Shown here piece after piece: positions 54,877-62,807 of a DNA stretch of 64,000 nt. This DNA is from Bradyrhizobium frederickii (GTDB taxonomy: Bacteria; Pseudomonadota; Alphaproteobacteria; Rhizobiales; Xanthobacteraceae). The position numbers were made by a program, and so were the translations under genes. Each line of letters begins with the position of its first letter. Position 1 is the stretch's first letter. The stretch is taken from assembly GCF_004570865.1 (NCBI RefSeq), contig NZ_SPQS01000004.1:1-64000 (forward strand), in the 5' to 3' direction. The notes beneath the pieces are model-generated. The model worked only from the letters and a program-made list of their open reading frames with translations. It had not been told where the DNA came from and made no database searches.

Positions 54877-55664
54877 GCTTGCGCGGCGTCGCGCCGCTCG
54901 AAGCTCATGGCCTGCATCACCTCGGCAAACGGGCCCTTGCGGTCGCTCAATGTCGCCGAGGTGAGGCCGGCACCGTTGGCGCCGACGCGCGTGGCGGCGC
55001 GGATCAGGATCCATTCGCCCTCCGGCGGGCGGAAGAAATAGAGGCTGATCTCGGGGTTGATGAAGGTCCAGTCGCGCATGTCGACGATCTGAGCGACGCC
55101 GCTGGAAAAGTCCGCGGCCTGCACCGCCTGCAGCAGCGGCGTGTTCGGCTCGCCCTCGACCAGCGGCGCATCGAGCCGCATCCAGGCAGCCGCCGGTCCC
55201 GGCTTCTCCAGCGCGCCCTCGATCAGCCGGACCGTGACGTTCTGGAAATAGCGGCTCCATTTCTGTGCGAAGGCCGGCGGCGGCACACCCGCCTCGGGCG
55301 CCTTGTCGGCCGCCGCGGCCCTTGCGAAAGGATCGGCGGGCGATTCTCCGCTCGGCGCGGTCAGCAGCGCCGTACAGCGGCCGATCTCGGTTTCGCCGTC
55401 CATCAGCCGCACCTGCAAGGTCTTCGCCTTGCGGCCGTCGCGCAGCAATTCGGCGACGGTCGTGAAGGCACGCAGGCCCGCCGGTCGCCACAAATCGAAG
55501 GTCAGGCGCCGCACCGCAAAGCCGGAATCGACGGCAAGACGCTCGACCTCGCGGGCCATCAGGGCAGTCGTGGCGCTACCCTGCAACATGTCCGGCGACC
55601 ACGGCCCGCCGGCATGCTCCGTGGCCCGGAACTGATGGCCTTCCGGCTTGAAAATGGCGCTCAT
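54864..55664 (-). CDS. TesB-like acyl-CoA thioesterase family protein
   Basis: This 266-aa protein has the double-hotdog thioesterase pattern: GPWSPDMLQGSATTALMARE, VRRLTFDLWRPAGLRAFTTV, LQVRLMDGETEIGRCTALL, and the C-terminal WTFINPEISLYFFRPPEGEW, GLTSATLSDRKGPFAEVMQA. The family hydrolyses acyl-CoA thioesters. A role in acyl turnover sensed by the neighbouring MmyB-like regulators is speculative. Confidence 0.82.
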   Translation of the reverse strand: MSAIFKPEGHQFRATEHAGGPWSPDMLQGSATTALMAREVERLAVDSGFAVRRLTFDLWRPAGLRAFTTVAELLRDGRKAKTLQVRLMDGETEIGRCTALLTAPSGESPADPFARAAAADKAPEAGVPPPAFAQKWSRYFQNVTVRLIEGALEKPGPAAAWMRLDAPLVEGEPNTPLLQAVQAADFSSGVAQIVDMRDWTFINPEISLYFFRPPEGEWILIRAATRVGANGAGLTSATLSDRKGPFAEVMQAMSFERRDAAQAQAS

Positions 55665-55843
55665 CGCGGTCTCCCTTCCTGATCCCAGGCTTGATCGTGG
55701 CCGCGAGTATCCCGGCGGGCCGGAGCCGTCACAATAACCGCAGAGGTGCAGTCGTGAGCCATGCAGGAGGGGTGCCTTGCGCCGTCCCCGGTTCGGCTTA
55801 TCTTCCGGCGAACCCGTGACCCCGCCCGAAGGAGGCGCCTGAC

Positions 55844-56509
55844 ATGAGCACGCTGAAACCGCTCCAGATCGACGTCGTCTCCGACGTGGTGTGCCCCTGG
55901 TGCTATATCGGCAAGCACCGGATCGAGAGCGCGCTGGCGCTCGTTCCTGATGTCCCGGTCAAGCTCAATTTCCGTCCCTTCTTCCTCAATCCCTGGGTGC
56001 CGCGCGAGGGCATCAGCCGCGAGGCCTATCTCACCCAGAAGTTCGGCTCGGTCGAGGCCTATAAGGGCATCGCGGGGCGCGTCGTTGCGGCCGCCAGCGA
56101 GGAGGGCCTCGTCTACAAGCCCGAGCTGGTCGCGCGTCAACCCAACACCACCGACTGCCATCGTCTCATCCTGTGGGCGGAAGCGATTGGCAAGGCGCCG
56201 GAGATGAAGCAGCGCCTGATGGAGCTGTATTTCCGCGACGGCGGCGATCTCACCGATGTGAACGTGCTGGTGCAGGCGGCCGCCGATATCGGCCTCGATG
56301 CCGACGACGTGCGCAGGCGCCTTGCCACCGACGAGGACGTCGCGCGCGTCTCGGCGGACGCCCAGGAGGCCGCCGAGAAGGGCATCTCCGGCGTGCCGAC
56401 CTATGTCTTCGCGCAGAAATACGCGGTCTCCGGCGCGCAGGATCCGAACCTGCTCGCGCGCGCCATCCGCCAGGTCTCGGCGGAGATCAACGCGCAGGCG
56501 GCGGAATAG
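55844..56509 (+). CDS. DsbA-family oxidoreductase (FrnE-like)
   Basis: This 221-aa protein has a thioredoxin-fold DsbA/FrnE/HCCA-isomerase type domain with CPWC near residue 17 (VVSDVVCPWCYIGKHRIESA), RQPNTTDCHRLILWAEAIG, and the C-terminal GISGVPTYVFAQKYAVSGAQ. No signal peptide, so it is cytoplasmic. GAAGGAGG precedes the ATG. The thiol partner is unknown. Confidence 0.88.
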   Translation: MSTLKPLQIDVVSDVVCPWCYIGKHRIESALALVPDVPVKLNFRPFFLNPWVPREGISREAYLTQKFGSVEAYKGIAGRVVAAASEEGLVYKPELVARQPNTTDCHRLILWAEAIGKAPEMKQRLMELYFRDGGDLTDVNVLVQAAADIGLDADDVRRRLATDEDVARVSADAQEAAEKGISGVPTYVFAQKYAVSGAQDPNLLARAIRQVSAEINAQAAE

Positions 56510-56516
56510 TCTTCGC

Positions 56517-57680
56517 TTATTTGCGCAGGCGGCGGATTAGGCCTCGCGCGGTCACATACGCGGCGTTGCGGCCGAGCAACGCTCCGTGAATGAGCGCCAC
56601 GACCGGATCGTGCCGCCGCAGCGGGACCAGCACGTCGCCGACTGCGAAACGTCCCCGCCAGATCGGGTTGATCATGGGATGATCGGCGCTCGCGGTGGAA
56701 TCGGCGCTGGCGATGGCGGGATCGGCGCAGAGATGACGGGTGAGCTCGAGCGTGAGCTGCACGCCCGGTGAATATCTGGCAAAGCGCTCGTCGATGCCGA
56801 GCTTGAAGAAGAAGGCGCGATCCTGGTGGCGCAGCACGATGCCGGCCGCCACCGGTGTCGTGCCGGCGCGAAGCGTGATGATCTCGCACTGCGCGGTTTC
56901 CGCCAGCGCCGGCACGGCGTGGCGGATGAAGGCCGCATCGCCGGCATGCTGGACCAGCGCGGTGCCGCGCTTGCCTTTCCAGCCGCTGGCCTCGAGCTGC
57001 AGGAACGTTTCAAGCGCGGGCCCGATCTCGTCGGGCCGGCGTGCGACGTCGAACGTGACGGGGCCGTGCTCTTCGAGGCGATGGCGCAGGCGGCGCTGCT
57101 CCTTGAGCTTCTTGCTGCCGAGCGCCTCGCGCAGCAGCGTTTCGTCGTCCTGCGTCGCGTCGAGGCTGGCGCGGAGGTAGGAGGACAGGATGCGCGGCTT
57201 CAGTCCGTCGCGGCTCAAGGCCTGCTTGAGCGCATTCATCGCAGCGCCGTCGAGCGCGACATCGTTCAGCACGAGCGCATGCGCGCCGGCCTTGCGCGCC
57301 TGCTGCAACACATGCGTGGCTGCCTCGATCGGAGCGTCGCGATCGATCAGCGGGCTGCACAACGTGCCGTAGGGGTGCGCGCTCACCAGCGCGGGCAGAG
57401 GAATCTTGCACGCCCGCCACAGCGAGATCACCGGCATCAGTCCGATCAGCCGCGACGAAGTCTTGGCGAATGCAGGCAATGCAGAGGCGTTGGTGCGGCT
57501 CCGCGCGGTGGCGCTGACGGCAAGCGCCCAGGCGGGCAGGTAATACCCGTTCGGCTCGATCGCCCGCTGCGCGAGGGCGCGCCACTGGCCGGGGTCGATC
57601 GCCGTGAGCGGGACGCGCGCGGTCGCGGCGTCTTTTGCAGATGCCGGATGGAGCGCTGCCTGCTGCGCGATGTCGACCAC
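56517..57680 (-). CDS. BioF2/FemAB-like GNAT acyltransferase
   Basis: This 387-aa protein has the BioF2-like acetyltransferase layout: an N-terminal GNAT-like domain (DPGQWRALAQRAIEPNGYYL) and the core EQRRLRHRLEEHGPVTFDVA, LQLEASGWKGKRGTALVQHA, ETAQCEIITLRAGTTPVAAG. The C-terminal part holds FFFKLGIDERFARYSPGVQL. Homologues act in exopolysaccharide or cellulose-linked acylation. It converges on the DsbA-family gene with a 7-base gap. Substrate unknown. Confidence 0.78.
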   Translation of the reverse strand: MVDIAQQAALHPASAKDAATARVPLTAIDPGQWRALAQRAIEPNGYYLPAWALAVSATARSRTNASALPAFAKTSSRLIGLMPVISLWRACKIPLPALVSAHPYGTLCSPLIDRDAPIEAATHVLQQARKAGAHALVLNDVALDGAAMNALKQALSRDGLKPRILSSYLRASLDATQDDETLLREALGSKKLKEQRRLRHRLEEHGPVTFDVARRPDEIGPALETFLQLEASGWKGKRGTALVQHAGDAAFIRHAVPALAETAQCEIITLRAGTTPVAAGIVLRHQDRAFFFKLGIDERFARYSPGVQLTLELTRHLCADPAIASADSTASADHPMINPIWRGRFAVGDVLVPLRRHDPVVALIHGALLGRNAAYVTARGLIRRLRK

Positions 57681-57830
57681 GTCCCCTCGTCCCGTTCACG
57701 CGGGCAAAGCCTGCGTCACGGGGCCATGCTTAGCGCAAAGATTGGAAAATACCGTTGGCGCGCCGTCTCAATTCGAACGGTAATGTTAACGTCTCATTGA
57801 GCATACGTTGCCGGATGCTCAATGCGGACC

Positions 57831-59270
57831 CTACTTGTCGCCGGGCAAGAAATGGTCGCGGGCGCTCGCCCGGCCACCGCTGGCGGTATCGGTGATCGTG
57901 ACCTCGAGATCGCGCGAGGTCTTCGGCAGGTCGGCGGGCCCGACCTGCACCGACAGCCGGACCTCGCGGGTCTGGTCCTGCCCGACCTCGACGACGGGCT
58001 TGCCATCGGGCGCGGCCTCGATGCCGGCAACGCGAATGGCTGCGCCGGGCAGCCCGGAGACCTCGATCGCGAACGATCGCTGTGCGCCCTTGTTGAGAAT
58101 GCGCACGGTGTAATCGTTGCGGACCCCGCCATCCGACAGCTGGACGAACAACGGATTGCGCTCGTGCAGCACGTTGACGTCCATGGTCGCGCGCGTGGCG
58201 AGCGTGTACAGCATGATGCTGCCGACGATGGCGATCGCCGCGGCGTAGATCACCGTCCGCGCGCGGACGATGCGATAGATCGGCGGCTTGCCCTCGCGCC
58301 GGCGCTGCATGTTGATGTCGGTGTCATAGCCGATCAGACCCTTGGGCCGGCCGATCTCGCTCATGACGTTGTCGCAGGCGTCGATGCATAGGCCGCACTG
58401 GATGCAGCCGAGCTGGATGCCGTGTCGGATGTCGACGCCCGTCGGGCAGACATTGATGCACTGGTGGCAATCGACGCAATCGCCGGCGAAATCGCCATGG
58501 GCGCGGGCAGCCTCTGCCTTCTTCACCGACATGCGCGGCTCGCCGCGGTCGCGGCGATAGGTGACGTTGAGTGCCCATTCGTCGGTCAAGGCCGCCTGGA
58601 TGCGCGGCCACGGGCACATGTAGATGCACATCTGCTCACGGGCGTGGCCGGCGAAGACGTAGGTCGTTGCCGTCAGGATGCCGATCCAGAGATAGGCGAT
58701 GAACGGAGCCTGGAAGGTCGCGAGCTCCTTCACCAGCGTCGGCGCATCGTCGAAATAGAGCACCCAGGCGCCGCCGGTCCACCAGGCGATCATGATCCAG
58801 AGGAAATGCTTCAGCGCGACCTTTCGGATGTGGTCGAACGTCCAGTAGCGCTTGTCGCCCTGCATGCGCTCGCGCCGGTCGCCCTCGACCCAGCGCTCGA
58901 CCGCATAGAACAGGTCGGTCCACACCGTCTGTGGGCACAGATAACCGCACCACAATCGCCCCGCGACCGCGTTCATCAGAAACAGCATCATCGCCGCGAG
59001 GATGAGCAGGCCGGTGAAATAATACACCTCCTGCGGCCACAGCTCGATGAAGAAGAAATAGAAGCGGCGATGCGGCAGATCGATCAGCACGGCCTGATCG
59101 GGCAGGCCGGGGCCGCGATTCCAGCGCACGAACGGCAGGAGATAATAGATCCCGAGCGTGACGCAGAGGATCGCCCATTTGATGCGGCGGAACGGCCCGT
59201 GGACCGACTGCGGATAGACCTTTCTACGCTTCTCGTAGAGAGGCCCCTCGATGAAGGTGTCGTCGGTCAT
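57831..59270 (-). CDS. ccoG: Cytochrome oxidase accessory protein CcoG/FixG
   Basis: This 479-aa protein has five or so membrane helices (IKWAILCVTLGIYYLLPFVR, FTGLLILAAMMLFLMNAVAG) and a CxxC-type motif LWCGYLCPQTVW. Two 4Fe-4S motifs follow (CVDCHQCINVCPTG and CIQCGLCIDACDN), then a C-terminal immunoglobulin-like domain. CcoG reduces Cu(II) for assembly of cbb3 oxidases. No ccoNOPQ genes adjoin it here. It is the last gene of a unit with SQR, TrxC and a DUF2892 protein, so it may be regulated with sulfide stress. Confidence 0.92.
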   Translation of the reverse strand: MTDDTFIEGPLYEKRRKVYPQSVHGPFRRIKWAILCVTLGIYYLLPFVRWNRGPGLPDQAVLIDLPHRRFYFFFIELWPQEVYYFTGLLILAAMMLFLMNAVAGRLWCGYLCPQTVWTDLFYAVERWVEGDRRERMQGDKRYWTFDHIRKVALKHFLWIMIAWWTGGAWVLYFDDAPTLVKELATFQAPFIAYLWIGILTATTYVFAGHAREQMCIYMCPWPRIQAALTDEWALNVTYRRDRGEPRMSVKKAEAARAHGDFAGDCVDCHQCINVCPTGVDIRHGIQLGCIQCGLCIDACDNVMSEIGRPKGLIGYDTDINMQRRREGKPPIYRIVRARTVIYAAAIAIVGSIMLYTLATRATMDVNVLHERNPLFVQLSDGGVRNDYTVRILNKGAQRSFAIEVSGLPGAAIRVAGIEAAPDGKPVVEVGQDQTREVRLSVQVGPADLPKTSRDLEVTITDTASGGRASARDHFLPGDK

Positions 59271-59307
59271 GGCAAATTCCCCCGCATCACAGGCTGTATC
59301 TGCGCGT

Positions 59308-59511
59308 TCAGGAGAACGCGCAGCCGCTGCTCAGGCCCAGCTTCCTGAATACGATCGCCGCCGGGCAGAAGCCGGTGAACGAGGCCTGCAACATGTTCAG
59401 CCCGGCAAACGCCGTCAGCAGATACCAATACGCATTCACATAGGTGCCCAGTGCGAGACCGAGCAGGACGACGAATCCCGCAAACGCGAGGACGGCTTTA
59501 TCGACATTCAT
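59308..59511 (-). CDS. DUF2892/YgaP-like membrane protein
   Basis: This 67-aa protein (VDKAVLAFAGFVVLLGLALG, YLLTAFAGLNMLQASFTGFC, PAAIVFRKLG) matches the inner-membrane part of YgaP (DUF2892). The GFCP-A segment is typical. Such proteins often accompany BigR-regulated sulfide detoxification genes. It lies between trxC and ccoG. Confidence 0.88.
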   Translation of the reverse strand: MNVDKAVLAFAGFVVLLGLALGTYVNAYWYLLTAFAGLNMLQASFTGFCPAAIVFRKLGLSSGCAFS

Positions 59512-59539
59512 GGCAGGCTCCTTTTTTGATCTTGCGACG

Positions 59540-59983
59540 TTACGAACGGGTCAGATTGGCTTCGGTCCAGGCAACGATGCTGCGCGCATCCATCGCGCCG
59601 GAATGGCGGGCGATCTCGCGGCCGCCGCGCATCAGCAGCAGCGTCGGAATGCCGCTGACGCTCAGCCGCGACGACAAGGCGGGTGCGTTGTCTGAATTCA
59701 GCTTCAACAGCCGCACGCCGGGCTCGAGCTGTTGCGCCGCGCGCGCGAACATCGGGGCCATGGCACGGCAGGGCCCGCACCATGGCGCCCAGACGTCGAC
59801 GAGCACGGGAATGTCGTTGCTGGCGACATGACGGCCGAAAGCGGCTTCGTCCACCTCGATCGGCTGGCCGGTGAACATCGGCTGGTGACAGGCGCCGCAG
59901 CGCGCACTGTCCGGTGCGCGCTCGGCGGGCAGGCGGTTGATGCGCCCGCAATGTCCGCAGACGATCTGGCGTGTCGTGCTCAT
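59540..59983 (-). CDS. trxC: Thioredoxin TrxC with N-terminal zinc ribbon
   Basis: This 147-aa protein has an N-terminal zinc ribbon with C9-x2-C12 and C29-x2-C32, then a thioredoxin domain with WCGPC (C69, C72). That is the TrxC (thioredoxin 2) architecture. The ATG at 59983 overlaps the SQR-like gene stop by four bases. Reduced thioredoxin can take sulfane sulfur from persulfides, which fits the operon. Confidence 0.92.
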   Translation of the reverse strand: MSTTRQIVCGHCGRINRLPAERAPDSARCGACHQPMFTGQPIEVDEAAFGRHVASNDIPVLVDVWAPWCGPCRAMAPMFARAAQQLEPGVRLLKLNSDNAPALSSRLSVSGIPTLLLMRGGREIARHSGAMDARSIVAWTEANLTRS

Positions 59984-61266
59984 GTGCCGGTTCGGACCTC
60001 CTTGATCTTGGCGATGTTCAGCCTGTCGAGCAGGAAGCGCTCGTAGAACGGCTCGCTCTCGCCGCGCCGCATCTTGCGCAGGAAGTATTTCTCGAAGGCG
60101 ACCTTGGCGAAGTGCACCCATTCGCCCTTGGAGGACCAATTGACGTTGCGCGGCGGGATCTGCGGCTGCGCGAGGAAGGCGACGCCGGAATCGCCGAAGT
60201 CGGCGAGGCAGATCGCGTTCCAGGTTGGCTGCGCCGTCGGTACCTTGCCGCGGAGCAGGGCGCCGATGTTGATCGCGGTCGCCGTCACCATGGATTCGAT
60301 CATGAAGCCGGTCTTGGGCACGCCCACCGGCACGGGCGTCGCGCCGACCGGCGCGATCGCAACGCAGACGCCGACTGCAAAGATATTGGGAAAGGCCGGG
60401 TTCTGCTGATGCTTGTCGACGATGACGAAGCCGCGCGGATTGGTCAGCTTCTCGATGCCGCGCACCGCTTCGACGCCGCGAAAGGCGGGCAGCATCATCG
60501 AATAGGCGAATGGCAGCTCATGAGCCTTGCGAGACGTGCCGTCGTCGGCAAATTCCTCCACCGACATCACGCCGGGGGCGACATTGTCGACGCGGGCGTT
60601 GGTGATCCATTTGATGTGCTTCTCGCGCATCTCGCTTTCCAGGAGACCCTTGGTGTCACCGACGCCATCGAGACCGAGATGGCCGATATACGGCTCCGAG
60701 GTGACGAACGTCATCGGCACCCGGTCGCGCAGCTTCCGCCGGCGCAGTTCGGTCTCGAGGATGAAGAGAAACTCGTAGGCCGGGCCGAAGCAGGAGGCGC
60801 CCTGGACAGCGCCGATCACGACCGGGCCAGGATTGGCCGCGAGCTTCTCGAGGGCGTCACGGGCATGCGCGGCGTGATCGACGTGGCAGATCGACTGGGT
60901 ATGGCCCTGCGGCCCGAGACCCGGAATCTCGTCGAACGCCAGCTCGGGACCGGTCGCGACGACCAGATAATCATAGTCGATCGACGTGCCGTCACCGAGC
61001 TCGACACGGTTCTCCTCGGGGTGGACGCGCTTTGCGCCCTGCGTCAGCAGCCGCACGCCCTTGCGTTTCATGACATCGGCGAGATCGATCTCGATCTCTT
61101 CGCGCTTGCGCCAGCCGACGGCCACCCACGGATTCGAGGGCACGAAATGATAGACCGCGCCTTGCGAGATGACGCTGAGGCGGTCCTCCTTTCGCAACTG
61201 GGGCAGCAATTCATAGGCCATCAGCGTTCCGCTCAGACCGGCTCCGATTACGACAACTTCCGCCAT
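59980..61266 (-). CDS. sqr: Sulfide:quinone oxidoreductase
   Basis: This 428-aa flavoprotein has an N-terminal Rossmann motif (VVVIGAGLSGTLMAYEL) and three conserved cysteines: C127 (SICHVDHA), C159 (GASCFGP) and C353 (NAICLADFGDSG). Their spacing agrees with the catalytic and structural Cys of A. ferrooxidans SQR (128, 160, 356). FAD-binding C-terminal segments (GVPKTGFMIESMVTATAINI) are present. It oxidises sulfide to polysulfide and passes electrons to quinone. CGGAGGATACCC precedes the ATG. It is divergent from a BigR/SqrR-like regulator. Confidence 0.92.
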   Translation of the reverse strand: MAEVVVIGAGLSGTLMAYELLPQLRKEDRLSVISQGAVYHFVPSNPWVAVGWRKREEIEIDLADVMKRKGVRLLTQGAKRVHPEENRVELGDGTSIDYDYLVVATGPELAFDEIPGLGPQGHTQSICHVDHAAHARDALEKLAANPGPVVIGAVQGASCFGPAYEFLFILETELRRRKLRDRVPMTFVTSEPYIGHLGLDGVGDTKGLLESEMREKHIKWITNARVDNVAPGVMSVEEFADDGTSRKAHELPFAYSMMLPAFRGVEAVRGIEKLTNPRGFVIVDKHQQNPAFPNIFAVGVCVAIAPVGATPVPVGVPKTGFMIESMVTATAINIGALLRGKVPTAQPTWNAICLADFGDSGVAFLAQPQIPPRNVNWSSKGEWVHFAKVAFEKYFLRKMRRGESEPFYERFLLDRLNIAKIKEVRTGT

Positions 61267-61325
61267 GGGTATCCTCCGTTGGACCAGGCCGCTCCGCCGG
61301 TTAAGTTCCGGCCGTCATGCAGCGC

Positions 61326-61359
61326 TTGACGATATATTCGTAATTGCGTATATACGCAA
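61326..61359. promoter_or_regulatory. Overlapping divergent promoters and 16-bp palindrome, sqr/arsR
   Basis: The palindrome TTGCGTATATACGCAA lies at 61344-61359. Plus strand: -35 TTGACG (61326-61331), 17-base spacer, -10 TATATA (61349-61354). Minus strand: -35 TTGCGT (61354-61359), 17-base spacer, -10 TATATC (61331-61336). A dimer on the palindrome would cover the -10 of the regulator and the -35 of sqr. Confidence 0.7.
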
Positions 61360-61361
61360 GT

Positions 61362-61682
61362 ATGAAAATAAATAGTCAGGTCATGGAGCGGGCGGCGGAT
61401 CAGGCGAGCGAGTTGCTCAAGGCGCTGTCGAACCGTCACCGTCTGCTGATCATCTGCCAGCTGATTGACGGCGAGCGGTCGGTCGGCGAGCTGGCCGAGT
61501 TCCTCAGCCTGCGCGACTCCACGGTCTCCCAGCATCTTGCGCTCCTTCGCAAGGATGGCCTGGTCGCATCCAGGCGCGATGCGCAGACGATATTCTATTC
61601 GATCGCCAGCGAGCCGGCGCGCGAGATCCTGAAGACGCTTTACCAGGTGTTTTGCGCGCCGAAGTCCAAAAGGACGAAGTGA
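61362..61682 (+). CDS. ArsR-family regulator, BigR/SqrR-like persulfide sensor
   Basis: This 106-aa winged-helix protein (LLKALSNRHRLLIICQLIDG, SVGELAEFLSLRDSTVSQHL, LRKDGLVASRRDAQTIFYSI) has exactly two cysteines, C32 in the LLIIC segment and C98 in YQVFCAPK. These occupy the positions of the sensing pair in BigR/SqrR, which form a tetrasulfide bridge with persulfides. The divergent sqr gene supports this role. The ATG at 61362 is only 7 bases past the predicted -10, so the message would be leaderless; an in-frame ATG at 61383 is an alternative. Confidence 0.87.
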   Translation: MKINSQVMERAADQASELLKALSNRHRLLIICQLIDGERSVGELAEFLSLRDSTVSQHLALLRKDGLVASRRDAQTIFYSIASEPAREILKTLYQVFCAPKSKRTK

Positions 61683-61775
61683 AGCCTAGGAGAATGCGGG
61701 CAGGTGCGCCTTGCGCGAGATCAACGCGCCTTCGCCCGACGTCGATGAAATGAGAGGGCACCGCGGCGCGGTGTG

Positions 61776-62807
61776 ATGAACCCGATGACGACACGGATGT
61801 GTCCCTTGCAATATCTGACGCGCCTGGGACTTATCGCCGCGTGGGCGGCGATCGGAGTACCGGTGGGGCACGCTGCCGCTGCGGGAACGCTCTCCGTTGC
61901 GCAGCAGACCGTCGCCGACGAGAAGGCCGTCTTCGCGACCGTCGAGAGCATCAGCGTGGTTCCCGCCCGCGGCCGCATCGGTGGAACCGTCGTTCAACTT
62001 GAGGTGCGGGAAGGCGATCGCGTCACCGCCGGCCAGGTCATCGCGGCCATCGGCGACGAGAAGCTCGTTCTTCAGATGAAATCGCTGGACGCCCAGATCG
62101 AGGCGCTGCAGGCGCAGGCCAACCAGGCGCAACTCGACTTCACCCGAACCGAGGGGCTGGTCGAGCGCGGTATCCTGCCGCGGATCAAGCTGGACGAGCA
62201 GCGCACGGCGCTCAACGTCGCCGACAACGGCCTGCGCGCCAGGACCGCGGAGCGTGCCGTCATCAACGAGCAGCTCAACCAGGGACAGGTGCTCGCGCCG
62301 GCAGACGGTCGTGTGCTGAAGAGGCTGATCACCGTGGGATCCGTTGTGCTCGCGGGCGATCCGATCGTGACCGTCGCCCAGCAGAATTTCAAGCTGCGGC
62401 TGCGCGTGCCGGAGCGCCACGCGCGCTTCCTCAAGGCCGGCGACAAGGTCCGCGTCGATGGCGCGGAGCTGGCGGGAGAGGCCTCGAAATGGGGCGTGAT
62501 CGACCTCGTCTATCCTCAGATCGAGGAGGGGCGCGTCATCGCGGATGCGACGGTCGAGGGGCTCGGCGAATATTTCGTCGGCGACCGCTTGCGGGTCTGG
62601 GTCGCCGCGGGAACGCGAACGGCTTTCGTCATCCCTTCGGGCTATGTGACGACGCGGTTCGGCATCGACTATGTCCGGCTCCGGAAAGGCGACGAGACGG
62701 TCGACGTGCCGGTGCAGCGCGGCCGCGACATGCCGACGCCTTCGCTTCCCGACGGCCTCGAAATCCTGTCGGGCATCCAGGCCGGCGACCAATTGGTGCA
62801 GCCGTGA
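61776..62807 (+). CDS. RND efflux periplasmic adaptor (HlyD family)
   Basis: This 343-aa protein has a signal peptide (to about residue 36), a split lipoyl domain (VPARGRIGGTVVQLEVREGD, VLAPADGRVLKRLITVGSVV), a short coiled-coil hairpin (SLDAQIEALQAQANQAQLDF) and beta-barrel segments. It joins an RND pump to an outer-membrane channel. GTG at 61773 and several ATGs near 61776-61797 are possible starts. It is 93 bases after the ArsR gene and overlaps the pump gene by four bases (GTGA). Confidence 0.85.
   Translation: MNPMTTRMCPLQYLTRLGLIAAWAAIGVPVGHAAAAGTLSVAQQTVADEKAVFATVESISVVPARGRIGGTVVQLEVREGDRVTAGQVIAAIGDEKLVLQMKSLDAQIEALQAQANQAQLDFTRTEGLVERGILPRIKLDEQRTALNVADNGLRARTAERAVINEQLNQGQVLAPADGRVLKRLITVGSVVLAGDPIVTVAQQNFKLRLRVPERHARFLKAGDKVRVDGAELAGEASKWGVIDLVYPQIEEGRVIADATVEGLGEYFVGDRLRVWVAAGTRTAFVIPSGYVTTRFGIDYVRLRKGDETVDVPVQRGRDMPTPSLPDGLEILSGIQAGDQLVQP

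Noticed and set aside
53791..55491. 566-codon minus-strand frame over the second XRE gene and the thioesterase
   Set aside because: Fusion of antisense and out-of-phase readings; both overlapped genes have clear family features.
57831..59270. A full fixNOQP/fixGHIS-type cluster
   Set aside because: Only ccoG is present; neighbours are sqr-type genes, so this is not the cbb3 oxidase locus.
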